NCBI GenBank assembly: GCA_964470195.1
Contig: CAYYBG010000011.1
Location: 1-54,716, forward strand
DNA: 54,716 nucleotides
Source of the DNA: RFPI01 sp964470195
Lineage (GTDB): Bacteria; Pseudomonadota; Gammaproteobacteria; Burkholderiales; Methylophilaceae
Direction: 5' to 3'
The translations under genes and the position numbers were made by a program. This document shows positions 35,301 to 42,196 of the stretch, piece by piece (position 1 is the first letter of the stretch; every line of letters starts with the position of its first letter). Below the pieces are notes generated by a model, which was not told where the DNA came from, searched no databases, and saw nothing but the letters and a program-made list of their open reading frames with translations.

Positions 35301-36446
35301 TTTGCAAACCCTGCATTGCCCAGCAATGGCGCGGCAATCACATTGCAAGCTGGCTTGAATAAAGGTGCGGCAGTAAGCCAATATATCAGCCAATATATTC
35401 TTCCTACTGGCGCTGGCCCGGCCACCATTGCAAATAACGCAGAGCGCTTAGCACAGTATCGTCAGAGTACTGCCAATGCACTGACAAAATTTATGCGAGC
35501 GCAGTCAGAAAATGCCAATCTTGACGATAACCAAGCGCTGAATTTATTTGTTCAGCAAAGCTTGGAAACTCAAACTGTTTTTGTGAACCGTCATTTGGTC
35601 TCAGAGTTAGTTGCCTCTGGTCGAGATTTTGCCAAGGCAGGTAATCATGATCGAGGTAATCAAGCCATTCAAACGCTATTCCCCGAGGGGAAAACCGGCA
35701 ATATTCTGTTATTCAACAGCAAAGTATCCACCAATAGTGGCGGTAGCATAGATTTAATAGCGCCCAATGGCTTGATTAACGTCGGGGTTCCTGGGCAGGG
35801 TGGTGATATCGGCATCATTACCGAAAAAGGCGGAGAAATTCGTGCTGTCAGTGACGGCGATTTCCAAGTAAATCAGTCTAAGGTGATTACTCAGTTCGGT
35901 AGTGATATCGCGGTCTGGTCAACCAACGGTACTATTGATGCGGGCAGGGGCTCAAAAACAGCCACCTCTATTCCCGAACGTATCGTACAAACCGACGCAT
36001 TCGGCAACACCCTTGTAGAAGTTCGAGGGGTGGCAGCAGGAAGTGGTATTCGAAGCCAGAGTTATGACCCAGATGGACCTTCTGGACCGTTGCTAGAACC
36101 TCTAAAAGGTAATGTCAGTTTGATTGCTCCTGTGGTGGATGCTGGCGAAGCAGGGATTGAGGCAGGTGATTTGCTAATTGTCGCACCTGTGGTGTTGAAT
36201 GCTGCCAATATTCAGGTGCAAGGGATTGCGGCTGGTGTGCCTATTGCCGCAGGATCAAGCATTGCTGGAGTTTCAGCAGGACTGTCTCCTGATGCCATTA
36301 ATTCGGCTACCCAAGCAGTAGCAAAATCAGTCGCAGCGTCTAATTCCAATAATATGCAAAAGCCTAAGTTGCCATCCATGATTTCAGTGGATGTGATCAG
36401 TATCGGCAACAAAGAAGACAAGGACGATAAAGACGAAAAACGTTGA
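26352..36446 (+). CDS. Giant filamentous haemagglutinin-type exoprotein (TpsA, DUF3739 type)
   Basis: A 3364-residue secreted adhesin. It starts with an extended signal peptide (MNKNRYKLIYSAVLNSLVPV, then the hydrophobic core near 43-60). The TPS secretion domain spans about 62-290 and contains NSNGIIIG (the NPNGI-type motif) near residue 150. A very long beta-helix with Asn/Ser/Leu-rich repeats follows. GGSIDLIAPNGLINVG and related sequence at about 3115-3290 match the DUF3739 region of betaproteobacterial haemagglutinins. The protein ends in a charged tail, KEDKDDKDEKR. I saw no cysteine in it. The reading frame is intact throughout. It should cross the outer membrane via the preceding TpsB and form a surface filament. 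Confidence 0.93.
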   Translation: MNKNRYKLIYSAVLNSLVPVSEVTVGSKGKGKSNSRRQSIKWIATLFKLALGFTLVNAAWGDTVLPAGISIQNIQGNSTRVIASDLNKIQFEQLAPRAIVDFNRLNLAKGQEFNVNMQSNWSMLNRIHDVNPSVLNGMVNAAGNIYFINSNGIIIGSDAQFNVGSLYAGTLNITNQLFQDGFVNEQTFTNPFSLVATIDLSNEARQRVENAQVLVESGARINAAKGRKVMLFAPNVKVEDQAIIKTPDGQTILAAGERVWLRGSADPAGFLVEVDGGGTATNLGQLIAERGNVSMMGLAVNQNGTVSASTSVRANGSVRLIAQDRVNVVGVNVTGRRNGVVSLGKGSVTEVRPETNDKEESIVSQPFKTSEVLIEASMINIDGAINAKGGNVTARAEFDASALLRTKTIDPLNNGASRRIMLGPNASIDVSGVNALAPMSRNQLEVQLFSDQLKDAPILRGGELFRTTVYVDARKGTDLFDIQPFLDLKPVTVSERMVNAGNVTLSTSRELILSPGSVINVSGGSTRYSAGSIKESQLNFDGKLVPISEAVPGVPYDTLADSFSSNHPRWGAKDNITIGGSSEFVASYFEGANAGTVNLTTPISIERTNAFIMSGELIAKTMVSREQLISQHIPLGGQLIASARNLTIGSQATVLDSQFSFADVLPNANNFASVISTSFLDNGFNRIDFSKVDQMTVNQKLNIASHGSLVIGSSNPGTVTRLNADIHAPNSDITLEAFKTILADNVSIKTAGKFTNDSPGIQGRFAERVSRNAGKIALGETSFGQNVTLDASAGASVDYLGHFEKGSAGNISFKTYDALPESLSLRSYGFDRGGELTISFGDTAFKRELFVASNLAQDSNDISLESGFFNQGGFSKYKIQAYNITIGDSQDSQQIISSNMHTWQMNPGFLNAKSQSITNMARPVLFPSFAREASALWFESPTSTIEESVDNLGIVTLAANTTLQTDRGGSVTLRAGKQVNVLGDINTPSGNIDLSINDVNRDIAELPNQMVFIGADASLTARGSVITLPDSRANSLNNQVVGAGTISINTRQGAVLKAAVVMKQGSLMDVSGVAVANDTRTKNGIVNETLFGDAGTIHINGSGSMLLDGNFLANATGSGQDGSLNLLFNPIPFSTQQAFPFNSGKFFLSNTKQLVASELNVADALKNNTRAATLQSTAYLKGQISAEQIEQAGFANVAIKTYLDVASPASTLVLNQDVDLSIAGNLMLDSPITQISNSGTASLAAGHITLRSPIQAINQTLRNSAVSLRGNGRLNLTANQLYIDGVTTLAGVNQTNISTRYDIHGQGARSNVQFSQQATDGGLLTNGELNLTARQIYPESGAQLSLIALGDQSQINLSASQLAAKPILSAGGTLNLEADSIQSNGVLSAPFGVINLNADQIVLGANSVTTVSANNSIIPFGITTTAGEVYNPLAGKSRPLLESAINLQAQNISLNPNSTIDLSASGDMFAYEWIPGLGGTSDFLAQPDTYAVIPNFNQAYAPRDLTMSQSSAPVLLGKTVFLNGDEGPLSGQYTLLPARYALLPGAYVVQLKANQSLLLGQVLPQPDGSFLTTGYFGDLSTGARDAQVSTFSVFNGDIFRPAAGAVLKAPSQYAITSASDFFKDPAKIEDLRVSYTPKDVAKLGLNATQLLLDANVLANRAEGGRGLFVDIAANSIRVLSRKDNTDSQSLQLEIDEISRLGAQSLLLGGARFINADGVEQINTIASSLSLENDASQILSTPELMLTAQNRITVNDGAVINTGNAVGNATTKHLLTSGDGALLALSSLQNLSYSRQNASANASTGELLIANNSQLLTGNSAVLDATNQVRIDGVLNLQAQGNVTLGANLVMLGDAPSNLRGLKVSNDLLTSFGNLSSLVLNSYSNIETFGSLNLGNQNLNLTLNAAGLVGNSLANGNSNHQVVINANQLVLKNSQGSLLNNSLLSSDTLSLNAKQLILEGSDNASVSVSNSSKGQFAIQGYRQLNIEADEVRSRNIGSTTFDVNQVTMEVGRVAAESSSIYTLAATGLLQTQQMTPSSSLADDVFAGRITLQANDLVVGSRVESASGIISLQAQNNLRLNSQAQVNANSQLVAFADLTRPMPAGQINLSAINGDVVIDSGAIVTVNAVGDASAGTLNIQAQQGSLQLSGLLQGNHNPGAVQGASLNVDVNNLADLSGVNSLAEGFNFAREYRVRQGDITISGVGQQALSAQHVAVTADQGQIIVTGAIDTRQSANGTIGLYAQHGLTLSSTARLDASTPEGSAKGGRIDLHTASGVLDLQPDSTINVAIGAAGQGGTLHMRAPRTGDGSGSGVAVNQLSSNVIGAKQQILEAVRVFNGVASITAGNGTGDTLGFDTINDDVTSFMANRAAIETSLAKTAADGLTLQAGIEITNNGNITIGTSAVDWNLFSTVIQRTANDVGVISLRATGDLQFNGGLSDGFTSANRNLISTESTGLLAEHAWSYRLVAGADLDSSNVLNTQLSALANGTSASGNLILANDKVIRTGTGFIDIATGGDLRLGNQGAVIYTAGRRSAAMTEFTNPPSTLLPLFLEDGGDINIHSQRNVVGAEGNSGRQMVNQWLFRQGGGTGNRDTAWWVRPDQFRQGVATLGGGNISIVAGGDILNFSASAPTTARVDNFADGTIPATGNTRLTGGGDVNIQAGGNIVNGTYFVAKGEGRLTAGAAIEPQAGGLGTVLALQDGKFAVTASDNIYISTTFNPTLLNQSSLNTTTLDSSGSNSNFNSYSTRAGVSLISSSGSVGYGNGDDVFGRNTGLYNNADLALFFGYNPSKLALTSFAQDITFGSTNSLNNIVMLPAADGQLSLLAANNISLGNTKMSDADVNLLPNINSPLNATVVNVMNQQLNNHSAILLHGDDDTSALIIANKGNIDSNNRVVTIPKATKVIAGGDITNINFGFQNNRASDVTLLKAGRDINTRNIVIAGPGELLVQAGRNVDLIYPEITTINSTGNAGSSSPSLRNTFAAFANPALPSNGAAITLQAGLNKGAAVSQYISQYILPTGAGPATIANNAERLAQYRQSTANALTKFMRAQSENANLDDNQALNLFVQQSLETQTVFVNRHLVSELVASGRDFAKAGNHDRGNQAIQTLFPEGKTGNILLFNSKVSTNSGGSIDLIAPNGLINVGVPGQGGDIGIITEKGGEIRAVSDGDFQVNQSKVITQFGSDIAVWSTNGTIDAGRGSKTATSIPERIVQTDAFGNTLVEVRGVAAGSGIRSQSYDPDGPSGPLLEPLKGNVSLIAPVVDAGEAGIEAGDLLIVAPVVLNAANIQVQGIAAGVPIAAGSSIAGVSAGLSPDAINSATQAVAKSVAASNSNNMQKPKLPSMISVDVISIGNKEDKDDKDEKR

Positions 36447-36467
36447 GAATAACACCCAGTCAATTTT

Positions 36468-36496
36468 AAAAAAGTCTGCATCAGCAGACTTTTTTA
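36468..36496 (+). terminator. Intrinsic terminator after the exoprotein gene
   Basis: AAAAAAGTCTGC (36468-36479) and GCAGACTTTTTT (36484-36495) form a perfect 12-base stem with an ATCA loop and a built-in T tract. It separates the two-partner transcript from the ExbB fusion operon, so the two are probably transcribed apart. Confidence 0.92.
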
Positions 36497-36574
36497 TTTC
36501 TCTAGTCCTTAATTAATATTTCTGAAATATATGACCACTAATATATGCGTCATTCAATATTATGTTGGTGAATC

Positions 36575-38272
36575 ATGATGGCGGTAATCAAAAAATCTCA
36601 AGTATTAATCCATACATTGACAGTATTTTTCTCAGCACTGTTATTAATGATGGCTGTATCCGCTCAAGCCAATTGGAATGATGATTGGGATACCCGCACC
36701 AAAGTAGGCATTAACACTGCTCAGATTACCGAGGCGGTCAATCAAGTGGTTATCCCAGTGCGATTGCACTCAGGTAATTTTGACTTTACTAGTGCTAATG
36801 CAGATGGTTCCGATATTAGAGTGATTGCTGCTGATGATAAAACCGAGCTGAAATTTTTTCTTGAAAGCTTTGATTCCGTCAATGAGTTAGCAGTATTGTG
36901 GGTTGAAATTGCACAGCTATCATCAGCCAACAAAGAGGCTGGTTTCTGGATTTATTCCGGAAATGCCGAAGCGACATCGACCAGCAACGCATCCATTTTT
37001 TCAGACAAAACCCTGCAGCTCCGATTAGCCTTTCAGGATAAAAATTTGCTAGCTGATAGTTCAGCGCAAGCATTAACAGTGAGTGGTAATGCCAGTGCAG
37101 AAAAGGCTGGTTTAATTGGATCTAGCGTCCGTCTAGATAAGACGCCTCTGGTGATTAATAGCAAAACCGCGATCGATGCAAATCAAGGCATGACGGTGTC
37201 GATGTGGGTCAAGCCCAGTGTGCTTCCTCAAACAGCCACCCTGTTCAACTATGCGCAATTGTCCTTAAAGTTAGAAGCAGATTCGCTCACCTTAGCTATC
37301 GCCAATCAGCAAATTAAAGCTGGCCAGCTTGCACCAGCGATTTGGCACCATATCGCCTTCTCTATGGTGAATGGGCAAGCTAAGTTATATCTCAATGGCA
37401 AAGAGATTGGCAATGGTCCAATCAGCGCGGCTAGCCTGAGTGGTGATATTCAGCTGGGTAATAATTTCTCTGGTGAATTAGATTCGGTTGAAGTATTCAA
37501 TGTGGCTAAATCTGCCTCATGGATTGGTTTGGTGAATAGTAGTTATGGCGTAGATGGCAAGCTGTTTACTTTTACTGGCGAAGATGAAGAAGAGGGTGGA
37601 GAGAGCTACTTCGGCATTTTATTTAATAGCCTAACGCTTGATGCTGAGATTGTGATTGCAATTCTAGCCGTCATGTTCTTGATTAGTGCATGGGTGATGT
37701 ATGTCAAAGCGACTGTGATTGTTAAAACAGATAAAGAAAATGCACAATTTTTACAGCGTTTTCAAAGCGCAGACAGTCACAATCTTTTGAATTTAGACCA
37801 AGGCATTGATTTGCCAAATTCAACGCTACTTGGCTTGTACAAAGCAGGCATTGTAGAGATTCGTAAGCGTGAGAAAGCAGGACAAAAACTGGTGCTTGGA
37901 GCTGCTGCGATGAGCGCCATTAAAGCCAGTGTAGATGCAGAATTGGTGCGTAAGAACCAAAAATTAAACAGCATGATGGTTTTGCTTACCATCGCCATCT
38001 CGGGGGGGCCTTTCCTTGGTCTTTTAGGTACCGTGGTCGGCGTGATGATTACTTTTGCTGCCATTGCAGCGGCAGGCGATGTGAATGTCAATGCCATTGC
38101 GCCTGGTATTGCAGCAGCCTTGTTGGCTACTGTGGCAGGTTTGGCTGTGGCGATTCCAGCTCTATTCGGCTACAACTATCTTGCTAGCCGCATCAAAAAC
38201 ATCACTATTTCAATGCAGATTTTTGTGGACGAATTTCTGACTCGTGCCGCAGAAATTCTCTCAAATGAATAA
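36575..38272 (+). CDS. DUF2341/LamG-ExbB fusion (MotA/TolQ/ExbB proton channel family)
   Basis: A 565-residue fusion. Residues 1-32 form a signal sequence. The periplasmic part holds a DUF2341 domain (about 38-135, opening WNDDWDTRTKVGIN) and a LamG/concanavalin-like domain (about 190-320, GMTVSMWVKPSVLPQ, IWHHIAFSMVNGQAKLYLNGK). A transmembrane segment near 355-375 leads to a cytoplasmic ExbB region, with the channel helices at about 465-545 (GPFLGLLGTVVGVMITFAAI, IAPGIAAALLATVAGLAVAIPAL). It is the motor subunit with two ExbD and a TonB downstream. The lectin-like domain would face the periplasm and may bind glycan or exoprotein. The fusion occurs in other bacteria; its job is not established. 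Confidence 0.88.
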   Translation: MMAVIKKSQVLIHTLTVFFSALLLMMAVSAQANWNDDWDTRTKVGINTAQITEAVNQVVIPVRLHSGNFDFTSANADGSDIRVIAADDKTELKFFLESFDSVNELAVLWVEIAQLSSANKEAGFWIYSGNAEATSTSNASIFSDKTLQLRLAFQDKNLLADSSAQALTVSGNASAEKAGLIGSSVRLDKTPLVINSKTAIDANQGMTVSMWVKPSVLPQTATLFNYAQLSLKLEADSLTLAIANQQIKAGQLAPAIWHHIAFSMVNGQAKLYLNGKEIGNGPISAASLSGDIQLGNNFSGELDSVEVFNVAKSASWIGLVNSSYGVDGKLFTFTGEDEEEGGESYFGILFNSLTLDAEIVIAILAVMFLISAWVMYVKATVIVKTDKENAQFLQRFQSADSHNLLNLDQGIDLPNSTLLGLYKAGIVEIRKREKAGQKLVLGAAAMSAIKASVDAELVRKNQKLNSMMVLLTIAISGGPFLGLLGTVVGVMITFAAIAAAGDVNVNAIAPGIAAALLATVAGLAVAIPALFGYNYLASRIKNITISMQIFVDEFLTRAAEILSNE

Positions 38273-38280
38273 GAGCCGCT

Positions 38281-38691
38281 ATGTCTGAAGGCGTAAAAGA
38301 AGAGAACCAGCTATATGACGAGATTAATATCACGCCTATGCTGGATCTGGCTTATGTTTTGTTGGTGATATTTATCATCATGACCACCGCCTCTATGCAA
38401 GGTGTGAAAGTAGATTCACCCAAAACAATCAATTTAGCCACCTTATCCAAACCGCAAATGCGCGCTATTACCATCACCAACGATGGCTCGGTGTATTTAG
38501 ATGCTTACTCAGTAGATATGGCGATGCTTGAACAGCGTTTGTCAGAATTCAAGAGTGCCAATCCCGCACTCCCCGTTGTCCTGAAAGCGGATGCGGCAGC
38601 GCATTATGACAAAGTCTCTGAGGTGTTAGAGATATGCAAAAAATTGGATATCACTGAAGTTGGTTTAGTCACCAAAAAAATGACGGATTAA
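38281..38691 (+). CDS. exbD: ExbD/TolR-family proton-channel subunit (first copy)
   Basis: A 136-residue protein: short cytoplasmic N-terminus, one transmembrane segment carrying the essential Asp (D22 in INITPMLDLAYVLLVIFI) and a periplasmic domain ending DITEVGLVTKK. It pairs with the ExbB fusion encoded eight bases upstream to form a proton-driven motor. A second ExbD follows after four bases. The pattern KAD near residue 100 is as in the family. Confidence 0.92.
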   Translation: MSEGVKEENQLYDEINITPMLDLAYVLLVIFIIMTTASMQGVKVDSPKTINLATLSKPQMRAITITNDGSVYLDAYSVDMAMLEQRLSEFKSANPALPVVLKADAAAHYDKVSEVLEICKKLDITEVGLVTKKMTD

Positions 38692-38695
38692 AACT

Positions 38696-39100
38696 ATGCA
38701 AGTTCAAAACGACGCACAACCTTATGACACCATCAATATTACGCCGATGTTGGATTTGGCCTATGTTTTATTGGTGATTTTCATTTTAATGACCACTGCA
38801 GGTGTGCAAGGTCTTACCATGAATCTGCCAAAGCCATCTAACAAACCGAGTACTGAAAAGCATGATATGAAAATTATTCAAGTACAACAGGGGGGCACAA
38901 TGTCCATCAATGGGGTGGGTGTGAGTGCTGCAGAGCTGGAAAAACAGCTCATCACAGCTAAATCACAAGATGCAAAGTTTAATGTCATGATTAAAGGCGA
39001 TGCTCAGGCTCCGTATGCGGCCATCATTAGTGTGATTGATTTGGTGAATAAGTTAGAAATTCAAAATGTTGGTTTGGTGACTGGAAGAATTGGCACCTGA
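38696..39100 (+). CDS. exbD: ExbD/TolR-family proton-channel subunit (second copy)
   Basis: A 134-residue paralogue of the preceding ExbD, with the same INITPMLDLAYVLLVIFI core and the channel Asp at D20. The periplasmic domains of the pair are much less alike than their membrane segments. Two ExbD subunits per ExbB operon are known, for example in Xanthomonas, where they work in TonB systems. TonB follows after 25 bases. Confidence 0.92.
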   Translation: MQVQNDAQPYDTINITPMLDLAYVLLVIFILMTTAGVQGLTMNLPKPSNKPSTEKHDMKIIQVQQGGTMSINGVGVSAAELEKQLITAKSQDAKFNVMIKGDAQAPYAAIISVIDLVNKLEIQNVGLVTGRIGT

Positions 39101-39125
39101 TGTTTAGCGATAAGAAGACGCTGTA

Positions 39126-39767
39126 ATGCTAAAGCTTAAATCAAATCAACAAATGCTGATGAAACGAGCACTGATCGTGCTGCTATTGCTATCTCTGCTG
39201 GCTATGGTTTTTTATGGACTGAGTCATTTACTTAAAGGCAGCAGTCAGCCTAAGCATCAGGTCACGACAATCAAATTGATTCCTGACACACCACCTCCGC
39301 CACCGCCTCCTCCACCCAAAGAGCAACCCAAGGAGCAGCCAAGGGAAGAGCAAAAAGTACAAGAGGTAAAACCCATTGAAACTCCGCCTATGGAAGCACT
39401 AAAAATGGAAGGTGCTGCGGGTGATGGTGCTAGCCCCTTTCAAGCAGGCAAGGTGACCAATAACTATATTGGTGGTGATAATGGTTCTAAATATGCTTGG
39501 TACGCAGGCGTGATTAAAAGTGAGATTCAACTAGCTCTTGAAAAAAACCCATTGCTGAAGAATGGCCAATACAAAGCAATTGTATCGGTGTGGTTGAAAT
39601 CGAATGGCGAGATTGAAAAAGTGAGTCTACTTGATTCGGATGCTAGCCCGGAAATTGAACAAGCAGTCAAGTTGACACTTGAGAGTTTGCATGCCATCAG
39701 ACAAGCACCTCCTGCCGATATGCCACAACCAGTCAAGCTAAGAATTACGGCTAAGAAGATGGGTTAA
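39126..39767 (+). CDS. tonB: TonB-type energy transducer
   Basis: A 213-residue protein with an N-terminal transmembrane segment (about 13-35), a periplasm-spanning proline-rich region (TPPPPPPPPPKEQPKEQPRE, about 54-75) and a C-terminal TonB-like alpha/beta domain (about 115-213; YKAIVSVWLKSNGEIEKVSL). It is about 30 residues shorter than E. coli TonB. It completes an ExbB-ExbD-ExbD-TonB module lying directly before a porin gene. Which outer-membrane partner it drives is unknown. Confidence 0.85.
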   Translation: MLKLKSNQQMLMKRALIVLLLLSLLAMVFYGLSHLLKGSSQPKHQVTTIKLIPDTPPPPPPPPPKEQPKEQPREEQKVQEVKPIETPPMEALKMEGAAGDGASPFQAGKVTNNYIGGDNGSKYAWYAGVIKSEIQLALEKNPLLKNGQYKAIVSVWLKSNGEIEKVSLLDSDASPEIEQAVKLTLESLHAIRQAPPADMPQPVKLRITAKKMG

Positions 39768-39823
39768 AAAATTCGATTTGATGCGTTTAAAAAAACGATT
39801 TATTACTGAAAGAGAAAACCACT

Positions 39824-41458
39824 ATGTTTGATCAGTCCACGCAAAGTAAAAAATACTTACTAGGCTTGCTCGCAACATTAAGTATAGGATTGATGGCGAT
39901 GCCCGTTCAGGCGGATGAACGTGAATCGCTTGAACACTTAAAATCAACCACACTAAATCTGATTGATTTATTGGTTGAGGAGGGCGTGTTGCCTAAGGCA
40001 AAAGCGGATGCGATTATTAAACAGGCAACGCAGCAAGATGCCAAGCGGGTTGAACAAACTGCTCATACAGAAACGGATGCTAGTCTCGACACATCTTTGG
40101 CAAAAAAACCTGAGAGCTCCGTCAGAGTACAATATGTGCCTGACCATATCAAGGCCGAAATGCGCAAAGAAATCGAACAGGAAGTGATGACCAAGCTGAA
40201 TTACAAAGCTGAGGAACGTTTGGCTTTGCCAACATGGATAGATAGATTTAGTTTCACTGGGGATATTCGTCTAAGAAACCAAAACGATTATTTTGCCGAT
40301 AATAATGCCAGTATTGCCGCATTGAATAATCCGCTACGAGATATGAATCTTGCCAATTCAAGCGAAGACCGTGGCAGGCAACGTGTACGTGCAAGATTGG
40401 GCGTGAATGTGAAAGTGAATGACTGGTTAACCGGTGGGATGCAGTTTGTTACCGGTTTGCTAGATACGCCTTTAACACCCAATCAAACAGAGGGTATGGC
40501 GCAAGGTAAGTATATTTTTGGTCTCGATCGTGCCTTCTTGAAAGCCCAAGTCAAACCTTGGTTAACCTTACAAGGCGGGCGTTTTGGCAATCCATTTATG
40601 TTCACTGATATGTTATGGGATCCGGACTTGGCTTTTGACGGCGCAGTTGCCCAATTCAATCCTAAAATTAACGATCACTGGTCTACCTTTGGCACGGTCG
40701 GGGCATTCCCGATTGAGGAAGTACAGTCATCCGAAGTGAACAAAGCCAAAGATAAATGGATTTACTCTATACAAACGGGAATTAAATGGCAGGCGGCCAA
40801 TAAATCCTCTTTCAGGGTAGCGCTTGCTTATCATGACTATCAAAATGTGGAAGGTCGTTTAAATTCAGTTGGGCTCAACGACTATTCGGCTACAAGACCA
40901 CAGTTTAGACAGCGCGGCAATAGTACTTTTGATATTAATGCTAACAATGCCAGTCTCAATGGTGCTCCCATTATCGGTACTGCCTCTAAATTTGAACAGA
41001 TCAATTTAATTGGGCAACTGGATTTATTGAATTTCGATCCAGTGCATATCACGCTGACGGGTGATTATGTGAAGAATATCGGCTTCAATAGAAATGAAAT
41101 TTTGCGCAGAACCGGCAACCTGTATGACAAACAGAACGAGGCATATAACGTTCGCCTAGACTTAGGTTATAACAACTTTAATCCTTTTGTAGCAGAAGGC
41201 CCAACTAAAGATGTAAAAGCGCATGATTGGATGGTTTCTATGGGTTATAAACGCATTGAGGCTGATGCGGTGCTAGATTCATTTACCGATTCTAACTTTG
41301 GATTGGGTTCGACCAATGTCAAGGGATGGGTGTTCAACGCCAACTATGGGATTGATAAGAATGCATGGCTTAGCATGCGTTACCTAACGACAGATACGAT
41401 TACAGGCTTACCCTTCTCGGTAGATACCTTGCTGATTGATTTCAATGGTCGATTCTAA
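39824..41458 (+). CDS. Putative outer-membrane porin with N-terminal coiled coil
   Basis: A 544-residue protein. After the signal peptide (about 1-31, ending MPVQA) comes a helical region LEHLKSTTLNLIDLLVEEGV and KAKADAIIKQAT, then a beta barrel with the conserved opening FSFTGDIRLRNQND and many alternating aromatic strands, ending LLIDFNGRF (C-terminal Phe, the outer-membrane insertion signal). It matches the 'putative porin' family (Porin_5 type) seen with ExbBD/TonB genes in betaproteobacteria. No plug domain is present, so it is not a classic TonB-dependent receptor. Confidence 0.85.
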   Translation: MFDQSTQSKKYLLGLLATLSIGLMAMPVQADERESLEHLKSTTLNLIDLLVEEGVLPKAKADAIIKQATQQDAKRVEQTAHTETDASLDTSLAKKPESSVRVQYVPDHIKAEMRKEIEQEVMTKLNYKAEERLALPTWIDRFSFTGDIRLRNQNDYFADNNASIAALNNPLRDMNLANSSEDRGRQRVRARLGVNVKVNDWLTGGMQFVTGLLDTPLTPNQTEGMAQGKYIFGLDRAFLKAQVKPWLTLQGGRFGNPFMFTDMLWDPDLAFDGAVAQFNPKINDHWSTFGTVGAFPIEEVQSSEVNKAKDKWIYSIQTGIKWQAANKSSFRVALAYHDYQNVEGRLNSVGLNDYSATRPQFRQRGNSTFDINANNASLNGAPIIGTASKFEQINLIGQLDLLNFDPVHITLTGDYVKNIGFNRNEILRRTGNLYDKQNEAYNVRLDLGYNNFNPFVAEGPTKDVKAHDWMVSMGYKRIEADAVLDSFTDSNFGLGSTNVKGWVFNANYGIDKNAWLSMRYLTTDTITGLPFSVDTLLIDFNGRF

Positions 41459-41483
41459 GCGATACTCACCAAAGAGGATGATA

Positions 41484-42116
41484 ATGATTACCTTTAGAAA
41501 AACCTTGTGCCTGAGTTTGATTGGCGCATTATTTTTTAATGTATTCGTTCACGGTACGACTTTTGCCGCCAGCAAAAATAAAGACGCTAAACGAAATGCC
41601 CAGTTAATGCAGCAGATGCGTAAGCAGCAAGCTGAATTGCAAGCTGAGCTAGAGGCAGACAAGCAAGTATTGGCTGATAAAGAAAAAGCCCTTGAAGAAG
41701 CAAACCGAACGGCCAATGTGGCAACAAATGGTGTCAAGAAATTAAAAGCGGAATTGGCTAAATCATCCGAACAACTCGAGCAAAAAAACGCAGAAATTGA
41801 TCAACTTAAGTTGCAATTAGCTGAACAGAAATTACAGATTGAAAATGCGCTAGCGGATCTAGCTGCCAATGAACAACAACGTAAAACCCTGACTCAAAAT
41901 ATATTATCTACACGCACACAATTGACTGCTTGTACTGAAAAAAATCAACTGTTGTTCTCCTATGGAAAATCCTTAATACAAATCTATGAAAAACCTAGTC
42001 TTTATGAATCAGTGATGCGCAGCGAAAGTTTCTTTCAACTGAAACGAGTTGAGTTAGAAAATATACTGCAAGACAAGTTAGATGATATTGAGAATGCCAA
42101 AGTCGGTGCTAATTAA
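41484..42116 (+). CDS. Periplasmic coiled-coil protein of unknown function
   Basis: A 210-residue protein with a Sec signal peptide (about 1-28, ending HGTTFA) and a long coiled coil (about 35-145; repeats of Lys, Glu, Gln, Ala with Leu heptads). A short C-terminal helical part contains the two remaining features, CTEKNQLL and SLYESVMRSESFFQLKRVEL. ATG 41484 is chosen for AAGAGG seven bases before; an ATG at 41478 is also possible, and longer frames overlap the porin gene. It sits between the porin and the PPIase. No enzymatic domain is recognised; a periplasmic spacer or scaffold is inferred. Confidence 0.78.
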   Translation: MITFRKTLCLSLIGALFFNVFVHGTTFAASKNKDAKRNAQLMQQMRKQQAELQAELEADKQVLADKEKALEEANRTANVATNGVKKLKAELAKSSEQLEQKNAEIDQLKLQLAEQKLQIENALADLAANEQQRKTLTQNILSTRTQLTACTEKNQLLFSYGKSLIQIYEKPSLYESVMRSESFFQLKRVELENILQDKLDDIENAKVGAN

Positions 42117-42196
42117 AACTACCAACGACCTCCTTCAATCCCTTGTTTGAGCATCAATGTTTCAAGTTTTGTCCATCAATTATCAGGAATGTCACG

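Noticed and set aside
26352..36446. Many long reading frames on the minus strand inside the haemagglutinin gene
   Set aside because: They mirror the biased composition of the plus-strand gene, lack start signals and show no family resemblance.
36200..36446. Contact-dependent inhibition toxin and immunity pair at the TpsA end
   Set aside because: The C-terminus is DUF3739 sequence and a charged tail with no toxin domain; a terminator follows, with no small immunity gene.
36516..36530. ATATTT-CTG-AAATAT repeat upstream of the ExbB fusion as a Fur site
   Set aside because: It is a short AT repeat with poor match to the Fur consensus.
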